64,000 nucleotides of DNA from Candidatus Defluviicoccus seviourii (GCA_900609035.2 UXAT02000045.1:62001-126000); one strand, 5' to 3'; positions 43,225-54,970 are shown, counted from the stretch's first letter. Notes: generated by a model from the sequence alone, not told the origin. Numbers and translations are program-made.

Positions 43225-44100
43225 TCAGCCGACCAAGCCCACGGCCGCCATCGCGCGCCGGACCGTCTCGCGGCCGGCATCGCTCAGTGCCACCAGCGGC
43301 AGCCGCACGTCTGGACCGCACTTGCCGAGGACACTGAGCGCATACTTCGCCGGTGTCGGATTCGTCTCGCAGAACAGTCCCGTATGCAGTGGCATCAAGC
43401 GATCGTTGATCGCTGCCGCCGTGGCGACATCGCCCGCCCGCCAAGCCGCCTGCATCTCGGCACACAGCCGCGGCGCGACATTGGCGGTAACGGAGATGCA
43501 GCCGTGTCCGCCAGCGGCGAGAAACGGCAGCGCCGTGCCGTCCTCGCCCGACAACTGGCGAAATTGCGCGCCGATCGCGAGCCGCGTCTTGATCGGACGC
43601 ACCAAATCCTGGGTTGCATCCTTCACCCCTACCACATTCGGCAGCTTGGCAAGCCTGGCCATCGTCTCGACGCTCATGTCGATGACGCAGCGAGCGGGAA
43701 TGTTGTAAATGATCAGTGGCAGACCGGCTGCATCGTGGATGGCCTTAAAGTGCTGGTAGAGTCCCTCCTGGGTCGGCTTGTTGTAGTAGGGCGTGACGAC
43801 GAGCGCAGCGTCGGCGCCGAGTTCCTTCGCTTGGCAGGTCAGAGCGATCGCTTCCGCCGTCGCGTTGGATCCCGTGCCGGCGATCACCGGCGCCCGCCCG
43901 CGTACGGTTTCGACACACAACTGGACAACGCGCAGGTGCTCGGCGTGGCTCAATGTCGACGATTCGCCCGTCGTCCCGCAGGGCACGAAGCCATCGGTGC
44001 CTTCCTGCAGATGCCACTCGATCAACGCGCGGTAGGCCGCCTCGTCGAACGCCCCATCGCGAAATGGGGTAATCAGCGCTACGATCGAGCCTTGCAACAT
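43225..44100 (-). CDS. dapA: 4-hydroxy-tetrahydrodipicolinate synthase
   Basis: A 291-residue aldolase of the lysine/diaminopimelate pathway. Motifs: GTTGESSTLSHAEH near the N-terminus, the Schiff-base lysine in VVGVKDATQDL, and Tyr in TPYYNKPTQEGLYQHF and IIYNIPAR. It makes the meso-DAP precursor used in peptidoglycan. dapA-smpB adjacency is conserved. The ATG at 44100 is used; the longer frame upstream is not conserved. Confidence 0.96.
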   Translation of the reverse strand: MLQGSIVALITPFRDGAFDEAAYRALIEWHLQEGTDGFVPCGTTGESSTLSHAEHLRVVQLCVETVRGRAPVIAGTGSNATAEAIALTCQAKELGADAALVVTPYYNKPTQEGLYQHFKAIHDAAGLPLIIYNIPARCVIDMSVETMARLAKLPNVVGVKDATQDLVRPIKTRLAIGAQFRQLSGEDGTALPFLAAGGHGCISVTANVAPRLCAEMQAAWRAGDVATAAAINDRLMPLHTGLFCETNPTPAKYALSVLGKCGPDVRLPLVALSDAGRETVRRAMAAVGLVG

Positions 44101-44272
44101 GTCTTTGCGTTCCTTCTCTGCCCGCGGTCGGCGCGGACCATATCGCCCGATGCGGTCGCTTGCCAAGCACGCTTCGAAGAGCTTGCGCACGCCCCGCCAT
44201 TACAGCACCCTTTCAGCATCAACCCGTCACGGACCGATGACCTTGCGCAGCCCCATGCCCAGGAATGGACCG

Positions 44273-46273
44273 ATGGTTAATCCCAGCCGACCGAAACGCG
44301 ATATCTGCCGTGTCGCCGCCGCGGCGGTGTCGATCATGGCCGCACTTCTGGCAGCGGCTCCCGCGCGGGCGGCTGGCTTCGCCGGTGACGACTATTCGCT
44401 CGGCCGCCAAGCTCTCGCCGCCGCGCGCAGTGGCCGCTGCTGGGAGGCTTCGAGCCTTGCGAGCGGGATCACGGAACCGGTCGCGGTCAAGGTAGCCATG
44501 TGGACCTGCATCACCCGATCTGATGGTGCCGCGAGCTTCTCCGAGATCGCCCGCTTCGTGAGCGAGAATCCGGACTGGCCGGAGCAGAAGCAAATGCGCC
44601 AGCGGGCTGAGGAGGCGATCACCGTCGGCACGATGGCCGACGAGACCGTCGCCTGGTTCGGGCGTTTTCCGCCCGTCAGCGGTACCGGCCGGGTTCGCTA
44701 CGTCGAGGCCTTACAGGCGGTTGGCCGCGACGCTGAAGCCGCGGAGGTGGCACGCAAGGCCTGGATCGAGAGCGATATTCCGCCGGCGGACGAGCGCGCG
44801 TTGTTGTCCGGCTTCGGCTGGGCGCTTGATAGCGAGGCGCATCGCCAGCGGCTCGATCGCCTGCTATGGCAAGGCAACATCGCCGCCGCGGAACGGCTGC
44901 TGAACGAGGTCGACGCCGACACGCGCGCCCTGGCCAACGCCCGGATCGGGCTACGCCGGCTCAGGATCAGCCCCTACGCGGCGTTCGACAGCGTCCCGGC
45001 ACGGCTCCAGGACGATCCCGGCCTGCGCTATGAGATGGTCCGCTGGTACCGAAAGCAGGGCCCGCAGTCGGAGGCACGGCGCCTGCTCGCCAACTATCCC
45101 TCCAACGGCGGATATGCCGAACTGTGGTGGACTGAGCGGGCAGCACTCGCCCGCGATGCCCGCAATCAGGGCTCTTACGACGAAGCTTACGCGCTTGTGC
45201 GACCGCACGGACTGACAAACGGGAGCGAGTACGTCGATGCCGAGTGGCTCGCGGGCTGGCTCGCGCTGCGTTTCCTCAACGACCCGCGCACCGCGTTCGG
45301 GCACTTCACGAGCCTGTACGACAACGTCCGCTATCCGGTCAGCCTTGCCCGCGCCGGGTACTGGGCCGGTCGCGCGGCAACGGTCATGGGCCGCGGCAGC
45401 ACCGCCACGGAGTGGTATCGCAAGGCAGCCGAGCATCAGAGTGTCTTCTACGGTCAGCTGGCCCAGAACCAGATTGAGCCCGGCGCCGGCAAGCCGCTGC
45501 CGCCCGATCCGCAGCCGGGCGCGGCCGAGCGACAGGCGCTCGCGGACCACGAGCTGGCCCGCGCCGCACGCCTGCTGGCCGCGTTGGGGGAACAAGACAG
45601 CCTGCGCTCGTTCCTCATCCGCCTCGTCGAAATCAAGGATACGCCGGGCTGGCGCCAAGCCGTCGCCTCGTTCGCAGAGGGCTTGAGCCGCGGGGACCTG
45701 GCCGTCCTCGTCTCGCGCCGGGCCATCCGCGACGGCCATCTCCTGGTCGCGAGCGGCTATCCGGTTGTAAGCGTGCCGCGCACCTTCAACGGCTATCAGG
45801 ACTCGGTCGAGGACGCGCTTATCCTTGCCGTCATCCGGCAGGAGAGCGGCTTCGACGTCGGAGCGGTCAGCAGCGCCGGCGCCCGGGGCCTGATGCAGCT
45901 GATGCCGGCGACCGCGCGCCAGGTCGCGTCCAAGCTCAACGTCAGCTTTTCGCCGTCCGCGTTGACGCAGGATCCGGAATACAACGTCAACCTCGGTCAA
46001 TCGTACCTCGCGTCCCTGCTCGGGCGCTTTTCCGGGTCCTACGTGCTGGCGGTTGCCGGCTACAACGCCGGGCCGGCGCGCGCGAGCCGCTGGCTCGACG
46101 AGATCGGTGATCCGCGGGTGAGCGTCGAAGAAGCCGTCGACTGGATTGAGAAGATTCCGCTCTCGGAGACCCGGAATTACGTTCAGCGGACGATGGAGAA
46201 CCTCCAGGTTTACCGCGCCATCCTCGGCGGATGGGTGGTCCCGCCCGCACTTGCGAGCGATCTCGTGCGCTGA
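44273..46273 (+). CDS. Soluble lytic murein transglycosylase
   Basis: A 666-residue exported protein. Signal peptide (residues 1-33, ending PARAAG), a long alpha-solenoid (about 40-470) and a C-terminal SLT domain with catalytic Glu in AVIRQESGFDVGAVSSAGAR, then GLMQLMP and AVAGYNAGP. It cleaves peptidoglycan glycan strands to anhydro-muropeptides in the periplasm. In-frame ATGs exist at 44237 and 44255; 44273 gives the best signal peptide. It is divergent from dapA. Confidence 0.94.
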   Translation: MVNPSRPKRDICRVAAAAVSIMAALLAAAPARAAGFAGDDYSLGRQALAAARSGRCWEASSLASGITEPVAVKVAMWTCITRSDGAASFSEIARFVSENPDWPEQKQMRQRAEEAITVGTMADETVAWFGRFPPVSGTGRVRYVEALQAVGRDAEAAEVARKAWIESDIPPADERALLSGFGWALDSEAHRQRLDRLLWQGNIAAAERLLNEVDADTRALANARIGLRRLRISPYAAFDSVPARLQDDPGLRYEMVRWYRKQGPQSEARRLLANYPSNGGYAELWWTERAALARDARNQGSYDEAYALVRPHGLTNGSEYVDAEWLAGWLALRFLNDPRTAFGHFTSLYDNVRYPVSLARAGYWAGRAATVMGRGSTATEWYRKAAEHQSVFYGQLAQNQIEPGAGKPLPPDPQPGAAERQALADHELARAARLLAALGEQDSLRSFLIRLVEIKDTPGWRQAVASFAEGLSRGDLAVLVSRRAIRDGHLLVASGYPVVSVPRTFNGYQDSVEDALILAVIRQESGFDVGAVSSAGARGLMQLMPATARQVASKLNVSFSPSALTQDPEYNVNLGQSYLASLLGRFSGSYVLAVAGYNAGPARASRWLDEIGDPRVSVEEAVDWIEKIPLSETRNYVQRTMENLQVYRAILGGWVVPPALASDLVR

Positions 46274-46342
46274 TAGCGCTCGCAACCGCCGTGCCGGCCA
46301 ACAAGGGGGGCACAACGAAAATAAGGAACGAGGGAGGAGACC

Positions 46343-47032
46343 GTGGCCGCACCATTGCACCGTGACAATCTGGACGCATGCGTCTTCGACGCGTATGGGA
46401 CGCTGTTCGACGTCCGCAGTGCCGCCGAGCGATGCAGCAAAGGTCTTGGCGAGCGAAAAGACGCGCTGCTTGCCTTGTGGCGTGCCAAACAGCTTGAATA
46501 CAGCTGGCTGCGCAGCCTGCGCGGCGACTACATCGACTTCTGGCACGTCACCGGCGAGAGCCTCGACTACGCGATGGCCGCCACCGGGACGACCGACCCC
46601 CTGCTACGCAGCCGCCTCATGGCCGCGTATTTGACGCTGGAAGCGTACGCGGACGCCACGGATGCGGTCAGCCGGCTGCGCGCCACCGGGCTCAAGACCG
46701 CCGTTCTGTCCAACGGCTCGGCCAGCATGCTGACCGCCGCGGTCAGCAACTCAGGCCTGCACCGGCAGCTCGATTGGCTGATCTCGGTCGACGAGGTCCA
46801 CGCATATAAGCCGCATCCTAGCGTCTACCGCTTGGCGACCGAGCGGCTGCAATGCCCCGCCAACCGCATCTGCTTCCTGTCCGCCAACACGTGGGATGCC
46901 TCGGCGGCGGCGCACTTCGGTTTTCGCGTCGTCTGGATCAACCGCGCCAATACCACCTTCGATCTGCTGCCGGGCAAACCGGAACGCGAGATCACGACGC
47001 TTGGCGCCTTGCCAGACCTGCTCGGCGTCTGA
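46343..47032 (+). CDS. (S)-2-haloacid dehalogenase (HAD type II)
   Basis: A 229-residue HAD-superfamily enzyme. Nucleophile Asp in CVFDAYGTLFDV, Ser in VLSNGSASML, Lys in HAYKPHPSVY and the SANTWDASAAAHFGF loop (SxNxWD) identify the L-2-haloacid dehalogenase subclass, which hydrolyses 2-haloacids to 2-hydroxyacids. The GTG start has GGGAGGAG upstream. Next gene pncC starts nine bases later. Confidence 0.9.
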   Translation: MAAPLHRDNLDACVFDAYGTLFDVRSAAERCSKGLGERKDALLALWRAKQLEYSWLRSLRGDYIDFWHVTGESLDYAMAATGTTDPLLRSRLMAAYLTLEAYADATDAVSRLRATGLKTAVLSNGSASMLTAAVSNSGLHRQLDWLISVDEVHAYKPHPSVYRLATERLQCPANRICFLSANTWDASAAAHFGFRVVWINRANTTFDLLPGKPEREITTLGALPDLLGV

Positions 47033-47041
47033 GGGCAGCCG

Positions 47042-47527
47042 ATGTTTCCCGCAGCACAGATCGAGCTGGCAATCGAGATCCTTGAGCGGTGCCGAAGCCG
47101 AGGCTTGCGCCTTGCTACGGCGGAGTCGTGCACCGGCGGCCTGATCGCGGCCTGCCTGACGGATATCGCCGGCTCCTCGGATGTTTTCGAGCGCGGATTG
47201 GTGGCCTATGCCAACCAGGCAAAGATAGACCTGCTTGGTGTCACGCCGGAGTGCCTCGCCCGCTTCGGCGCTGTGAGCGAAGAGACCGCACGGGCCATGG
47301 CCGAGGGGGGGCTGGCCCGCTCCAAGGTCGATCTCTGCGTCGCGGTGACCGGCATTGCCGGCCCCGGCGGCGGCAGCGCCGGACGGCCGGTGGGCCTGGT
47401 CCATTTCGCCACCGCCGGCCGCGACCAGCCGACCCGGCACGCGCGCAGTCTTTTCAGCGGCGATCGCCAGGCGGTGCGCCAGGCAACGGTGACGCGTGCG
47501 TTTGAACTGCTGCGGGCCTGCCTGTAG
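47042..47527 (+). CDS. pncC: Nicotinamide-nucleotide amidase (CinA C-terminal family)
   Basis: A 161-residue CinA-C domain protein: LATAESCTGGLIAACLTDIA and VAVTGIAGPGGGSAGRPVGL are diagnostic. PncC deamidates NMN in NAD salvage. It is the free-standing form, without the CinA N-terminal domain. Its 3' 74 bp overlap the 3' end of the convergent coq10-like gene. Confidence 0.93.
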   Translation: MFPAAQIELAIEILERCRSRGLRLATAESCTGGLIAACLTDIAGSSDVFERGLVAYANQAKIDLLGVTPECLARFGAVSEETARAMAEGGLARSKVDLCVAVTGIAGPGGGSAGRPVGLVHFATAGRDQPTRHARSLFSGDRQAVRQATVTRAFELLRACL

Positions 47528-47984
47528 GCGCGGAACCTTGCAGCGCGTCGCCGGCGTAAAGAGTCACCGCGCGCCGTTCAAAGGCGTTCACCATCCGCTG
47601 CACCGCCTCGTTGAACAGCTTGCCCATCATCTTCTGCAGCGTACGCGAGCGGAACTCGAAATCGATATAGAAATCAATGACACAGTGGCCTTCGGCGTTG
47701 GCAGCAAAGGTCCAATGGTTGGTGAGGTAGCGGAACGGGCCGTCGTAGTAGGCGACGTCGATCCGGTTGGGGCGCGACAGCTCGACGCGCGACGTGAACC
47801 GCTCGCGGATCATCTTGAAGCCAATGACAAGATCGGCGACCAGCCGCTGCGGCGTCTCCCAGCGGCGGATGCGGCAGGCCACGCACCAGGGCAGGAACTC
47901 AGGGTAGCGCTCGACATCCGCCACCAGGTCGAACATCTGCTCCGGGGTGAAGGGGACGGTCCGCGTCTCGGCGTGGGTCGGCAT
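47454..47984 (-). CDS. COQ10/RatA-type START-domain protein
   Basis: A 176-residue SRPBCC (START-like) protein opening MPTHAETRTVPFTPEQMFDL, with VERYPEFLPWCVACRI and the YYDGPFRYLTNHWTF strands. Alphaproteobacterial members bind ubiquinone and are called Coq10; the related E. coli protein is RatA. It lies 23 bp after lipA in the lpd-lipA-coq10 order. Its C-terminus overlaps pncC, convergent, by 74 bp and the extra tail is Pro/Gly-rich. Confidence 0.88.
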   Translation of the reverse strand: MPTHAETRTVPFTPEQMFDLVADVERYPEFLPWCVACRIRRWETPQRLVADLVIGFKMIRERFTSRVELSRPNRIDVAYYDGPFRYLTNHWTFAANAEGHCVIDFYIDFEFRSRTLQKMMGKLFNEAVQRMVNAFERRAVTLYAGDALQGSAPTGRPAAVQTHASPLPGAPPGDRR

Positions 47985-48007
47985 GCTCCGGAAGCGTCTT
48001 TCGCCCG

Positions 48008-48949
48008 TTAAGCCTGTTGGAGCTGCTGCTGGCGGGCGCGCCGCAAGTCCTCGAAGTCACGGTCGGCATGGTAGGACGACCGCGTCAGCGGCGACGACGC
48101 GATCATCAGAAACCTTTTCGCGGCTCCGATCTGCCGGTACTCCTCGAATTCCTCGGGCGTCACGAAACGGTCGACTGCGGCGTGGCGCGGCGTCGGCTGC
48201 AGATACTGGCCGATGGTGAGGAAATCGACGCCGGCACAGACCAGGTCGTCCATGACCTGCAGGATCTCGCCCCGCGTTTCGCCGAGGCCGACCATGATCC
48301 CCGACTTGGTGAACAGCCCTGGCCGCACCTCCTTGGCGCGCTCCAGGCAGCGCAATGAGTGGTAGTAGCGGGCGCCGGGCCGGATGGTCGGATAAAGCCG
48401 CGGCACGGTCTCAAGGTTGTGGTTGAACACGTCCGGGCCAGCCGCGGCAACGCTCTCAAGCGCTCCCGGCTTGTTGCGGAAATCGGGCGTCAGCACCTCG
48501 ATCGTGGTCGTGGGCGAGGCGGCGCGGACCCGCTCGATGCAGGCGACGAATTGCGCCGCGCCACCATCGGCAAGATCGTCGCGATCGACGGATGTAATGA
48601 CCGCGTGCTTCAAGCCCATGGTGACGATGCTCGAAGCGACGCTCTCCGGCTCGTGCGCGTTGACCGCGCCGGGCTTGCCGGTGGCAACGTTACAAAACGC
48701 ACAGGCGCGGGTGCAAATGTCGCCCAAAATCATGAAAGTCGCGTGCTTGCGGGCCCAGCACTCGCCGATGTTCGGGCACGCCGCCTCCTCGCAGACGGTG
48801 TGCAGGTTGTGCGCGCGCATCAAACGGCGTGTTTCGCCAAAGCCTTGCGAGGTTGGCGCCTTGACCCGGATCCAGGCCGGCTTGCGCGGCGACGGGTTCT
48901 CTGGCCGGTGCGCCTTCTCCGGATGGCGAACGGGGGAATCAGTCGTCAT
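48008..48949 (-). CDS. lipA: Lipoyl synthase
   Basis: A 313-residue radical-SAM enzyme inserting two sulfurs into octanoyl-lysine. Auxiliary cluster cysteines are in [14 protein letters not shown], the SAM cluster in [10 protein letters not shown] (CX3CX2C). It makes the lipoyl cofactor used by the E2 and lipoylated E1-beta encoded just upstream. The ATG at 48949 was chosen; a TTG twelve codons upstream extends the frame with no conservation. Confidence 0.96.
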   Translation of the reverse strand: MTTDSPVRHPEKAHRPENPSPRKPAWIRVKAPTSQGFGETRRLMRAHNLHTVCEEAACPNIGECWARKHATFMILGDICTRACAFCNVATGKPGAVNAHEPESVASSIVTMGLKHAVITSVDRDDLADGGAAQFVACIERVRAASPTTTIEVLTPDFRNKPGALESVAAAGPDVFNHNLETVPRLYPTIRPGARYYHSLRCLERAKEVRPGLFTKSGIMVGLGETRGEILQVMDDLVCAGVDFLTIGQYLQPTPRHAAVDRFVTPEEFEEYRQIGAAKRFLMIASSPLTRSSYHADRDFEDLRRARQQQLQQA

Positions 48950-49012
48950 ATGTGGCCATATGTCATCCGCGCCGGGACCGTTCAAGGAAGTGCGCCGCGG
49001 CGGGCGGGCGCA

Positions 49013-50410
49013 TCAGAAATGCACCGCGCGGCCGAAGGCATCGAGCACCGATTCGTGCATCATCTCCGACAGCGTTGGGTGCGGGAACACGGTCGCCATG
49101 AGTTCGGCCTCGGTGGTCTCCAGCGTCCGCGCGATGCCGTAACCCTGGATCAGCTCGGTCACTTCCGCACCCACCATGTGCGCGCCCAGGAGCTCGCCGG
49201 TCTTCTCGTCGAACACGGTCTTGACCATCCCTTCCGGCTCGCCGAGCGCGATCGCCTTGCCGTTGCCGATGAAGGGGAAGCGGCCAACCTTGATGGCGTA
49301 GCCACGATCACGCGCCGCCTTTTCGGTCAGGCCGACGCTCGCCACCTGCGGCCGGCTGTAGGTGCAGCCGGGGATGCGGCTGACATCGAGCGGATGCACG
49401 CCTTTGACGCCCGCGATCTTCTCGACACACAGCACCCCCTCGTGGCTCGCCTTGTGCGCCAGCCACGGCGGGCCGGCGACATCGCCGATCGCGTACACGC
49501 CCGGCTCGCCGGTGCGGCACCACTCGTCGATGACGATGTGCGCCCTGTCGACCTTGACCTTGGTCCCTTCGAGGCCCAGGTCCTCGACGTTGCCGACGAT
49601 GCCAACCGCGAGGATCACGCGCTCGGCCTCGACCTCCGACTTCTTGCCGCCGCCCTCCAGCGAAGCCCGGACCTTGTCGCCGGTCTTGGTCAGCCCCTTG
49701 ACCGAAGTGCCGGTGTGAATCGCGATGCCCTGCTTTTCAAACGCTTTGCGGGCGAAGGCCGAAATCTCCTCGTCCTCCACGGGTAGGATGCGATCGAGGA
49801 TTTCGACCACCGTCACTTCCGCGCCCAAGGTGCGGTAGAAGCTCGCGAACTCGATGCCGATCGCGCCCGAGCCCACCACCAGCAACGACTTCGGCATCGC
49901 CGCCGGCACCATGGCTTCCTTGTAGGTCCAGATCAGCTTGCCGTCCGGCTCCAGGCCGGGCAGGCTGCGCGCACGGGCGCCGGTCGCAAGGATGATGTGC
50001 TTGGCCTTCAGCGCCGTCGTCGTGCCATTCTTGGTGCAATTGAGCGTGCCGGCGCCGGCCAGGCGGCCGCGGCCATCGAACACGGTGACCTTGTTCTTGC
50101 GCAGCAGATGCGCCACGCCCTGGTTGAGCTGCCCCGCGATCTTGCGCGAGCGCTCGACCACCTTCGCAAGGTCGAAGCTGGCCTCCTTGACCGTGAGGCC
50201 GAAGGCGCTCGCGTGCTTGATCGCGTCGTAGACCTCGGCCGTGCGAAGAAGCGCCTTGGTCGGAATGCAGCCCCAGTTCAGGCAGATGCCGCCCAAGTGC
50301 TGCTCCTCGACCAGCGCCGTCTTCAGGCCCAACTGGGCAGCGCGGATGGCGGCGACGTAGCCACCGGGCCCGCCGCCGACAACAATGAGATCGAAGGATG
50401 TGTCTGCCAC
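49013..50410 (-). CDS. lpd: Dihydrolipoamide dehydrogenase (E3)
   Basis: A 465-residue FAD enzyme. The redox disulfide is in GGICLNWGCIPTKALL, the FAD site near the N-terminus is IVVGGGPGGYVAAI, the NAD domain GSGAIGIEFAS, and the C-terminal catalytic dyad HPHPTLSE. It reoxidises lipoyl groups of the PDH complex. GTG at 50410 is used; an in-frame GTG at 50422 overlapping the pdhC stop (GTGA) is equally possible. The frame is open further upstream in pdhC but is not conserved there. Confidence 0.95.
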   Translation of the reverse strand: MADTSFDLIVVGGGPGGYVAAIRAAQLGLKTALVEEQHLGGICLNWGCIPTKALLRTAEVYDAIKHASAFGLTVKEASFDLAKVVERSRKIAGQLNQGVAHLLRKNKVTVFDGRGRLAGAGTLNCTKNGTTTALKAKHIILATGARARSLPGLEPDGKLIWTYKEAMVPAAMPKSLLVVGSGAIGIEFASFYRTLGAEVTVVEILDRILPVEDEEISAFARKAFEKQGIAIHTGTSVKGLTKTGDKVRASLEGGGKKSEVEAERVILAVGIVGNVEDLGLEGTKVKVDRAHIVIDEWCRTGEPGVYAIGDVAGPPWLAHKASHEGVLCVEKIAGVKGVHPLDVSRIPGCTYSRPQVASVGLTEKAARDRGYAIKVGRFPFIGNGKAIALGEPEGMVKTVFDEKTGELLGAHMVGAEVTELIQGYGIARTLETTEAELMATVFPHPTLSEMMHESVLDAFGRAVHF

Positions 50411-50418
50411 GGCCGTTC

Positions 50419-51705
50419 TCACAACAGCATCGTCAACGGGTCCTCGATCAGACCCTTGAACACTTTCAGGAAGCTCGCACCCTTGGCGCCATCGACGGAG
50501 CGATGGTCGGCTGAGAGCGTGCAGCTCATCATGGTCCCGATCGCGAGCGCGCCGTCCTTGACGATCGGCCGCTTCTCGGCGGCACCGACCGCGAGCAGGC
50601 ACGACTGCGGCGGGTTGATGATGGCGGCAAACTCCTTGATGCCGTACATACCGAGGTTGGAGACGGTGAAGCCGCCGCCGACGTACTCCTCCGGCATCAG
50701 CTTGCTCTCCCGAGCGCGGCCAGCCAAGTGCTTGATCTCGTTCGAGATCGCCGCCAGCCCCTTGGCATCGGCTTTGCGCACGATCGGCGTGATCAGGCCG
50801 TTCGGGGCCGCCACGGCGACGGCGACGTCGACCGTCTGGTAGAAGCGGATGGCCTCATCGGTCCAGCTACAGTTGGCATCGGGGTAGGCCCGCAGCGCCA
50901 GCGCCACGGCGCGGATGACGAAGTCGTTGACGCTGAGCTTGAACGCCGCTGGCCCCTCCCCAGTGCGCGCGTTGAGCTTGTCGCGCAGTTCCAACAGCGG
51001 ATCGATGTTGCACTCGATGGTGAGGTAATAGTGCGGGATGTCGCGCTTGGAATCGCTCAAGCGGCGCGCGATCACCTTGCGCATCGTGCTGTTGGCGACC
51101 TCGACATAAGGCGTCTCGAACGGCTGGGGCGCCGCCGCTGGCGCCGCTGCGGGCGCCGGTTTCGCAGCCTGGGGCGCCGCTGCCGGTTTGGCCGCGGGCG
51201 GCGCCTGTTTCGCCGCTTCGACATCGGCCTTGATGATCCGGCCGCGCGGTCCGGAGCCCTTGATGGCGGCGAGATCGAGGCCGGCCTCGGCCGCCATCCG
51301 CTTCGCCAGCGGGCTCGCGAAGATCCGCGCGCCGGCAGCCTGGGCGGGGGCCGCAGGCGACGGCGAAGGAGGTGCTGCCGGAGCCGCAGCAGGTGCTGCA
51401 GGCGCTGGAGCGGCCGCTTTGGCCGGCGCGGGAGTGCCGGCAGTGAGCGCCTTCGCATCCTCCCCCTCGACGAGGATCATCGCGATCGGCGTATTGACGG
51501 CGACATGCTCTGAGCCCTCGGCAACGAGGATCTTGCCGAGCACCCCCTCGTCGACCGCCTCGACCTCCATCGTCGCCTTGTCGGTTTCGATCTCGGCAAT
51601 CACGTCGCCGGAATTGACCGTCTCGCCTTCACTTTTCAGCCAGCGTGCAAGCTTGCCCTCGGTCATCGTCGGCGAGAGCGCCGGCATCAGCACTTCGATC
51701 GGCAT
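50419..51705 (-). CDS. pdhC: Pyruvate dehydrogenase E2, dihydrolipoyl acetyltransferase
   Basis: A 428-residue E2. N-terminal lipoyl domain with the modified lysine in [14 protein letters not shown]; an Ala/Pro-rich linker; a peripheral subunit-binding domain ([20 protein letters not shown]); another Ala/Pro linker; and the catalytic domain ending in [19 protein letters not shown]. Forms the core of the complex that converts pyruvate to acetyl-CoA. Confidence 0.96.
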   Translation of the reverse strand: MPIEVLMPALSPTMTEGKLARWLKSEGETVNSGDVIAEIETDKATMEVEAVDEGVLGKILVAEGSEHVAVNTPIAMILVEGEDAKALTAGTPAPAKAAAPAPAAPAAAPAAPPSPSPAAPAQAAGARIFASPLAKRMAAEAGLDLAAIKGSGPRGRIIKADVEAAKQAPPAAKPAAAPQAAKPAPAAAPAAAPQPFETPYVEVANSTMRKVIARRLSDSKRDIPHYYLTIECNIDPLLELRDKLNARTGEGPAAFKLSVNDFVIRAVALALRAYPDANCSWTDEAIRFYQTVDVAVAVAAPNGLITPIVRKADAKGLAAISNEIKHLAGRARESKLMPEEYVGGGFTVSNLGMYGIKEFAAIINPPQSCLLAVGAAEKRPIVKDGALAIGTMMSCTLSADHRSVDGAKGASFLKVFKGLIEDPLTMLL

Positions 51706-51722
51706 GGCGCAAGGCTCCCGGG

Positions 51723-53084
<1,362 letters not shown>

Positions 53085-53127
53085 GAAAGCCCTCCCGTGG
53101 CAGGCGATTGTCCCGCCGCCCGCGTTG

Positions 53128-54192
53128 TTAAGCCTCGATCAGAATGTCCGTGTAGAGCTCGGAAGGATCCGGTTCGGGATCGGTCTGGGCGAACTCGGCC
53201 GATTCGTTGACGATCGCCTTTACCTTGCGATCGATCTCCTTGAGGGCACCCTCGTCGGAATAGCCGCCGTCCAGGATCAGCGCCCGCAGCCGCTCGATCG
53301 GATCGCTGGTCTTGCGGACCTCGCTCACCTCTTCCTTGGTGCGGTACTTCGCAGGGTCGGACATCGAGTGGCCGCGGTAGCGATAGGTCTGCAGTTCCAT
53401 GACATACGGCCCCTCGCCGGCGCGCACCTTGGCCGCGACCTCCTCGCCCGCTGCCTTGACATCCAAGACATTCATGCCGTCGACGATCATGCCCGGAATG
53501 CCGAACGCATCGCCGCGACGGTAGAAATCGGTCTTGGCGGACGCCCGCTCGATCGCGGTGCCCATGGCGTAGCGGTTGTTCTCGATGATGAAGATGATGG
53601 GAAGCTTCCACAACGCCGCCATGTTGTAAGCCTCATAAACCTGGCCCTGGTTGGCGGCGCCGTCCCCATAGTAGCAGTAGTTGATGCCGCCATCGCCCGT
53701 GTAGCGGTGGGCGAAGGCCAGGCCAGCACCCAAAGGCACCGAAGCGCCGACGATACCGTGGCCGCCGTAGAAGCGCTTCTCGCGGCTGAACATGTGCATC
53801 GAGCCGCCCTTGCCCTTGGAATAGCCGCCGCGGCGCCCGGTCAGCTCGGCCATCACACCCTTGGCGTCCATCCCGCAGGCGAGCATATGGCCATGATCGC
53901 GGTAGGTGGTGATGACGGTGTCTTGCTCCTTGGCCGTCGCTTGCAGGCCGACGACGACCGCCTCTTGGCCAATGTAGAGGTGGCAGAAGCCTTGAATCAG
54001 TCCCATGCCATAGAGCTGGCCGGCCTTCTCCTCAAAGCGGCGAATGAGCAGCATCTGCTCGTAGTACCCCAACAGCTCACGCGGCTCGATCGCCTGCGCG
54101 GTTGCCGTTTTCGCCTGGGTACCGGCTTCCTCCCCGGCCGCCGACTTGGTTTCCGCCGACTTGGTTTCCGCCGGCTTGGTTTCCGTCGCCAT
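53128..54192 (-). CDS. pdhA: Pyruvate dehydrogenase E1 component, alpha subunit
   Basis: A 354-residue thiamine-diphosphate E1-alpha. The ThDP motif begins at [20 protein letters not shown] (GDG...N), and the phosphorylation-loop region reads [17 protein letters not shown]. The N-terminus carries a low-complexity Lys/Glu/Thr tail encoded by a 15-bp tandem repeat. The ATG at 54192 has AGGGA upstream; an upstream in-frame GTG (54207) is less likely. Confidence 0.96.
   Translation of the reverse strand: MATETKPAETKSAETKSAAGEEAGTQAKTATAQAIEPRELLGYYEQMLLIRRFEEKAGQLYGMGLIQGFCHLYIGQEAVVVGLQATAKEQDTVITTYRDHGHMLACGMDAKGVMAELTGRRGGYSKGKGGSMHMFSREKRFYGGHGIVGASVPLGAGLAFAHRYTGDGGINYCYYGDGAANQGQVYEAYNMAALWKLPIIFIIENNRYAMGTAIERASAKTDFYRRGDAFGIPGMIVDGMNVLDVKAAGEEVAAKVRAGEGPYVMELQTYRYRGHSMSDPAKYRTKEEVSEVRKTSDPIERLRALILDGGYSDEGALKEIDRKVKAIVNESAEFAQTDPEPDPSELYTDILIEA
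54136..54183 (-). repeat. 15-bp tandem repeat in the pdhA 5' end
   Basis: About three copies of a 15-bp unit (GGCGGAAACCAAGTC on the minus strand) encode repeated AETKS residues near the start of E1-alpha. The unit length keeps frame, so copy number could vary without breaking the gene. Confidence 0.65.
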
Positions 54193-54377
54193 GGAACGTC
54201 CCTTCACGACTGGTCGTTGAGTTGCCCCCCGACACGCGCGGGGGCGGCTCCGCTCTGCCGAAGCACTTGCTCACAGGCAGATGCCATCGAAGATTATTGC
54301 TGACGCGACTTAATTACAAGCGCCGGGGGAACGGCCGAGGTGGCCTGGCGCGGCCGGCGGGCTTAAGGCGGCAGTGC

Positions 54378-54749
54378 CTACCGGTGCGTGGCGCCAGCGT
54401 CAGCGCTGCTGCGAGCAGACGTCTCGCGCGGCCCCGTCGGTTCAGTCAAGATCACGATCTCATCGCGGGCGCCGAAGTTGAGGCGCCGCCGCGCCCATTC
54501 ATCGAGCATATCGCGATCGAGTGCATCGGGATCCAGGAGGCGCACCCGCTCGTCCAACGTCCTGCGCTCCGCCTCACTCTCGGCCAGGCTCGCCCGGGCG
54601 ATCGCGATCTGCTCGCGAAAGACCTTCCACGCCAACAAGCCGCGGTCGCCCTGCACGATATGGTACGCCATGTAGCCGAGCCCGCAGACGCCGACGGCCG
54701 GCCAGATCACATGCCGCGCACGTATCTTCAGCGCATACAAGAAGCCCAT
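54378..54749 (-). CDS. ftsB: Septum formation initiator FtsB
   Basis: A 123-residue protein with one membrane helix (about residues 11-28), a coiled coil (about 40-75) and the DivIC-like DMLDEWARRRLNFGARDEIV block. FtsB is a small division protein of the FtsQLB complex. The start MGFLYALKIR gives the usual length; an ATG at 54839 would add 30 residues of Arg/Ala-rich sequence. It lies between eno and pdhA, a conserved place in alphaproteobacteria. Confidence 0.85.
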   Translation of the reverse strand: MGFLYALKIRARHVIWPAVGVCGLGYMAYHIVQGDRGLLAWKVFREQIAIARASLAESEAERRTLDERVRLLDPDALDRDMLDEWARRRLNFGARDEIVILTEPTGPRETSARSSADAGATHR

Positions 54750-54970
54750 CGCCTGCTGCCACCTCGCCCCGAGCGCAGCCGGCAGCGCCCTTGCCTGCCA
54801 GCGCCCTGCGCTCTCGCCGCTTTCGAGATAAGCTACCACAGGTCTACCATATAAGCGAGAACAAGAAGCAAGACACCCAACATAATGTGTCTGGCCAGGA
54901 GCGCCCTACGTCAGCGCCGCCGAACGAGCAGACCCATGACAGGCCCGCTCGCGGGCGGATGACGCCCGTC

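Noticed and set aside
44951..46546. 531-codon minus-strand frame opposite the lytic transglycosylase
   Set aside because: Shadow frame; the plus strand carries a clear SLT enzyme.
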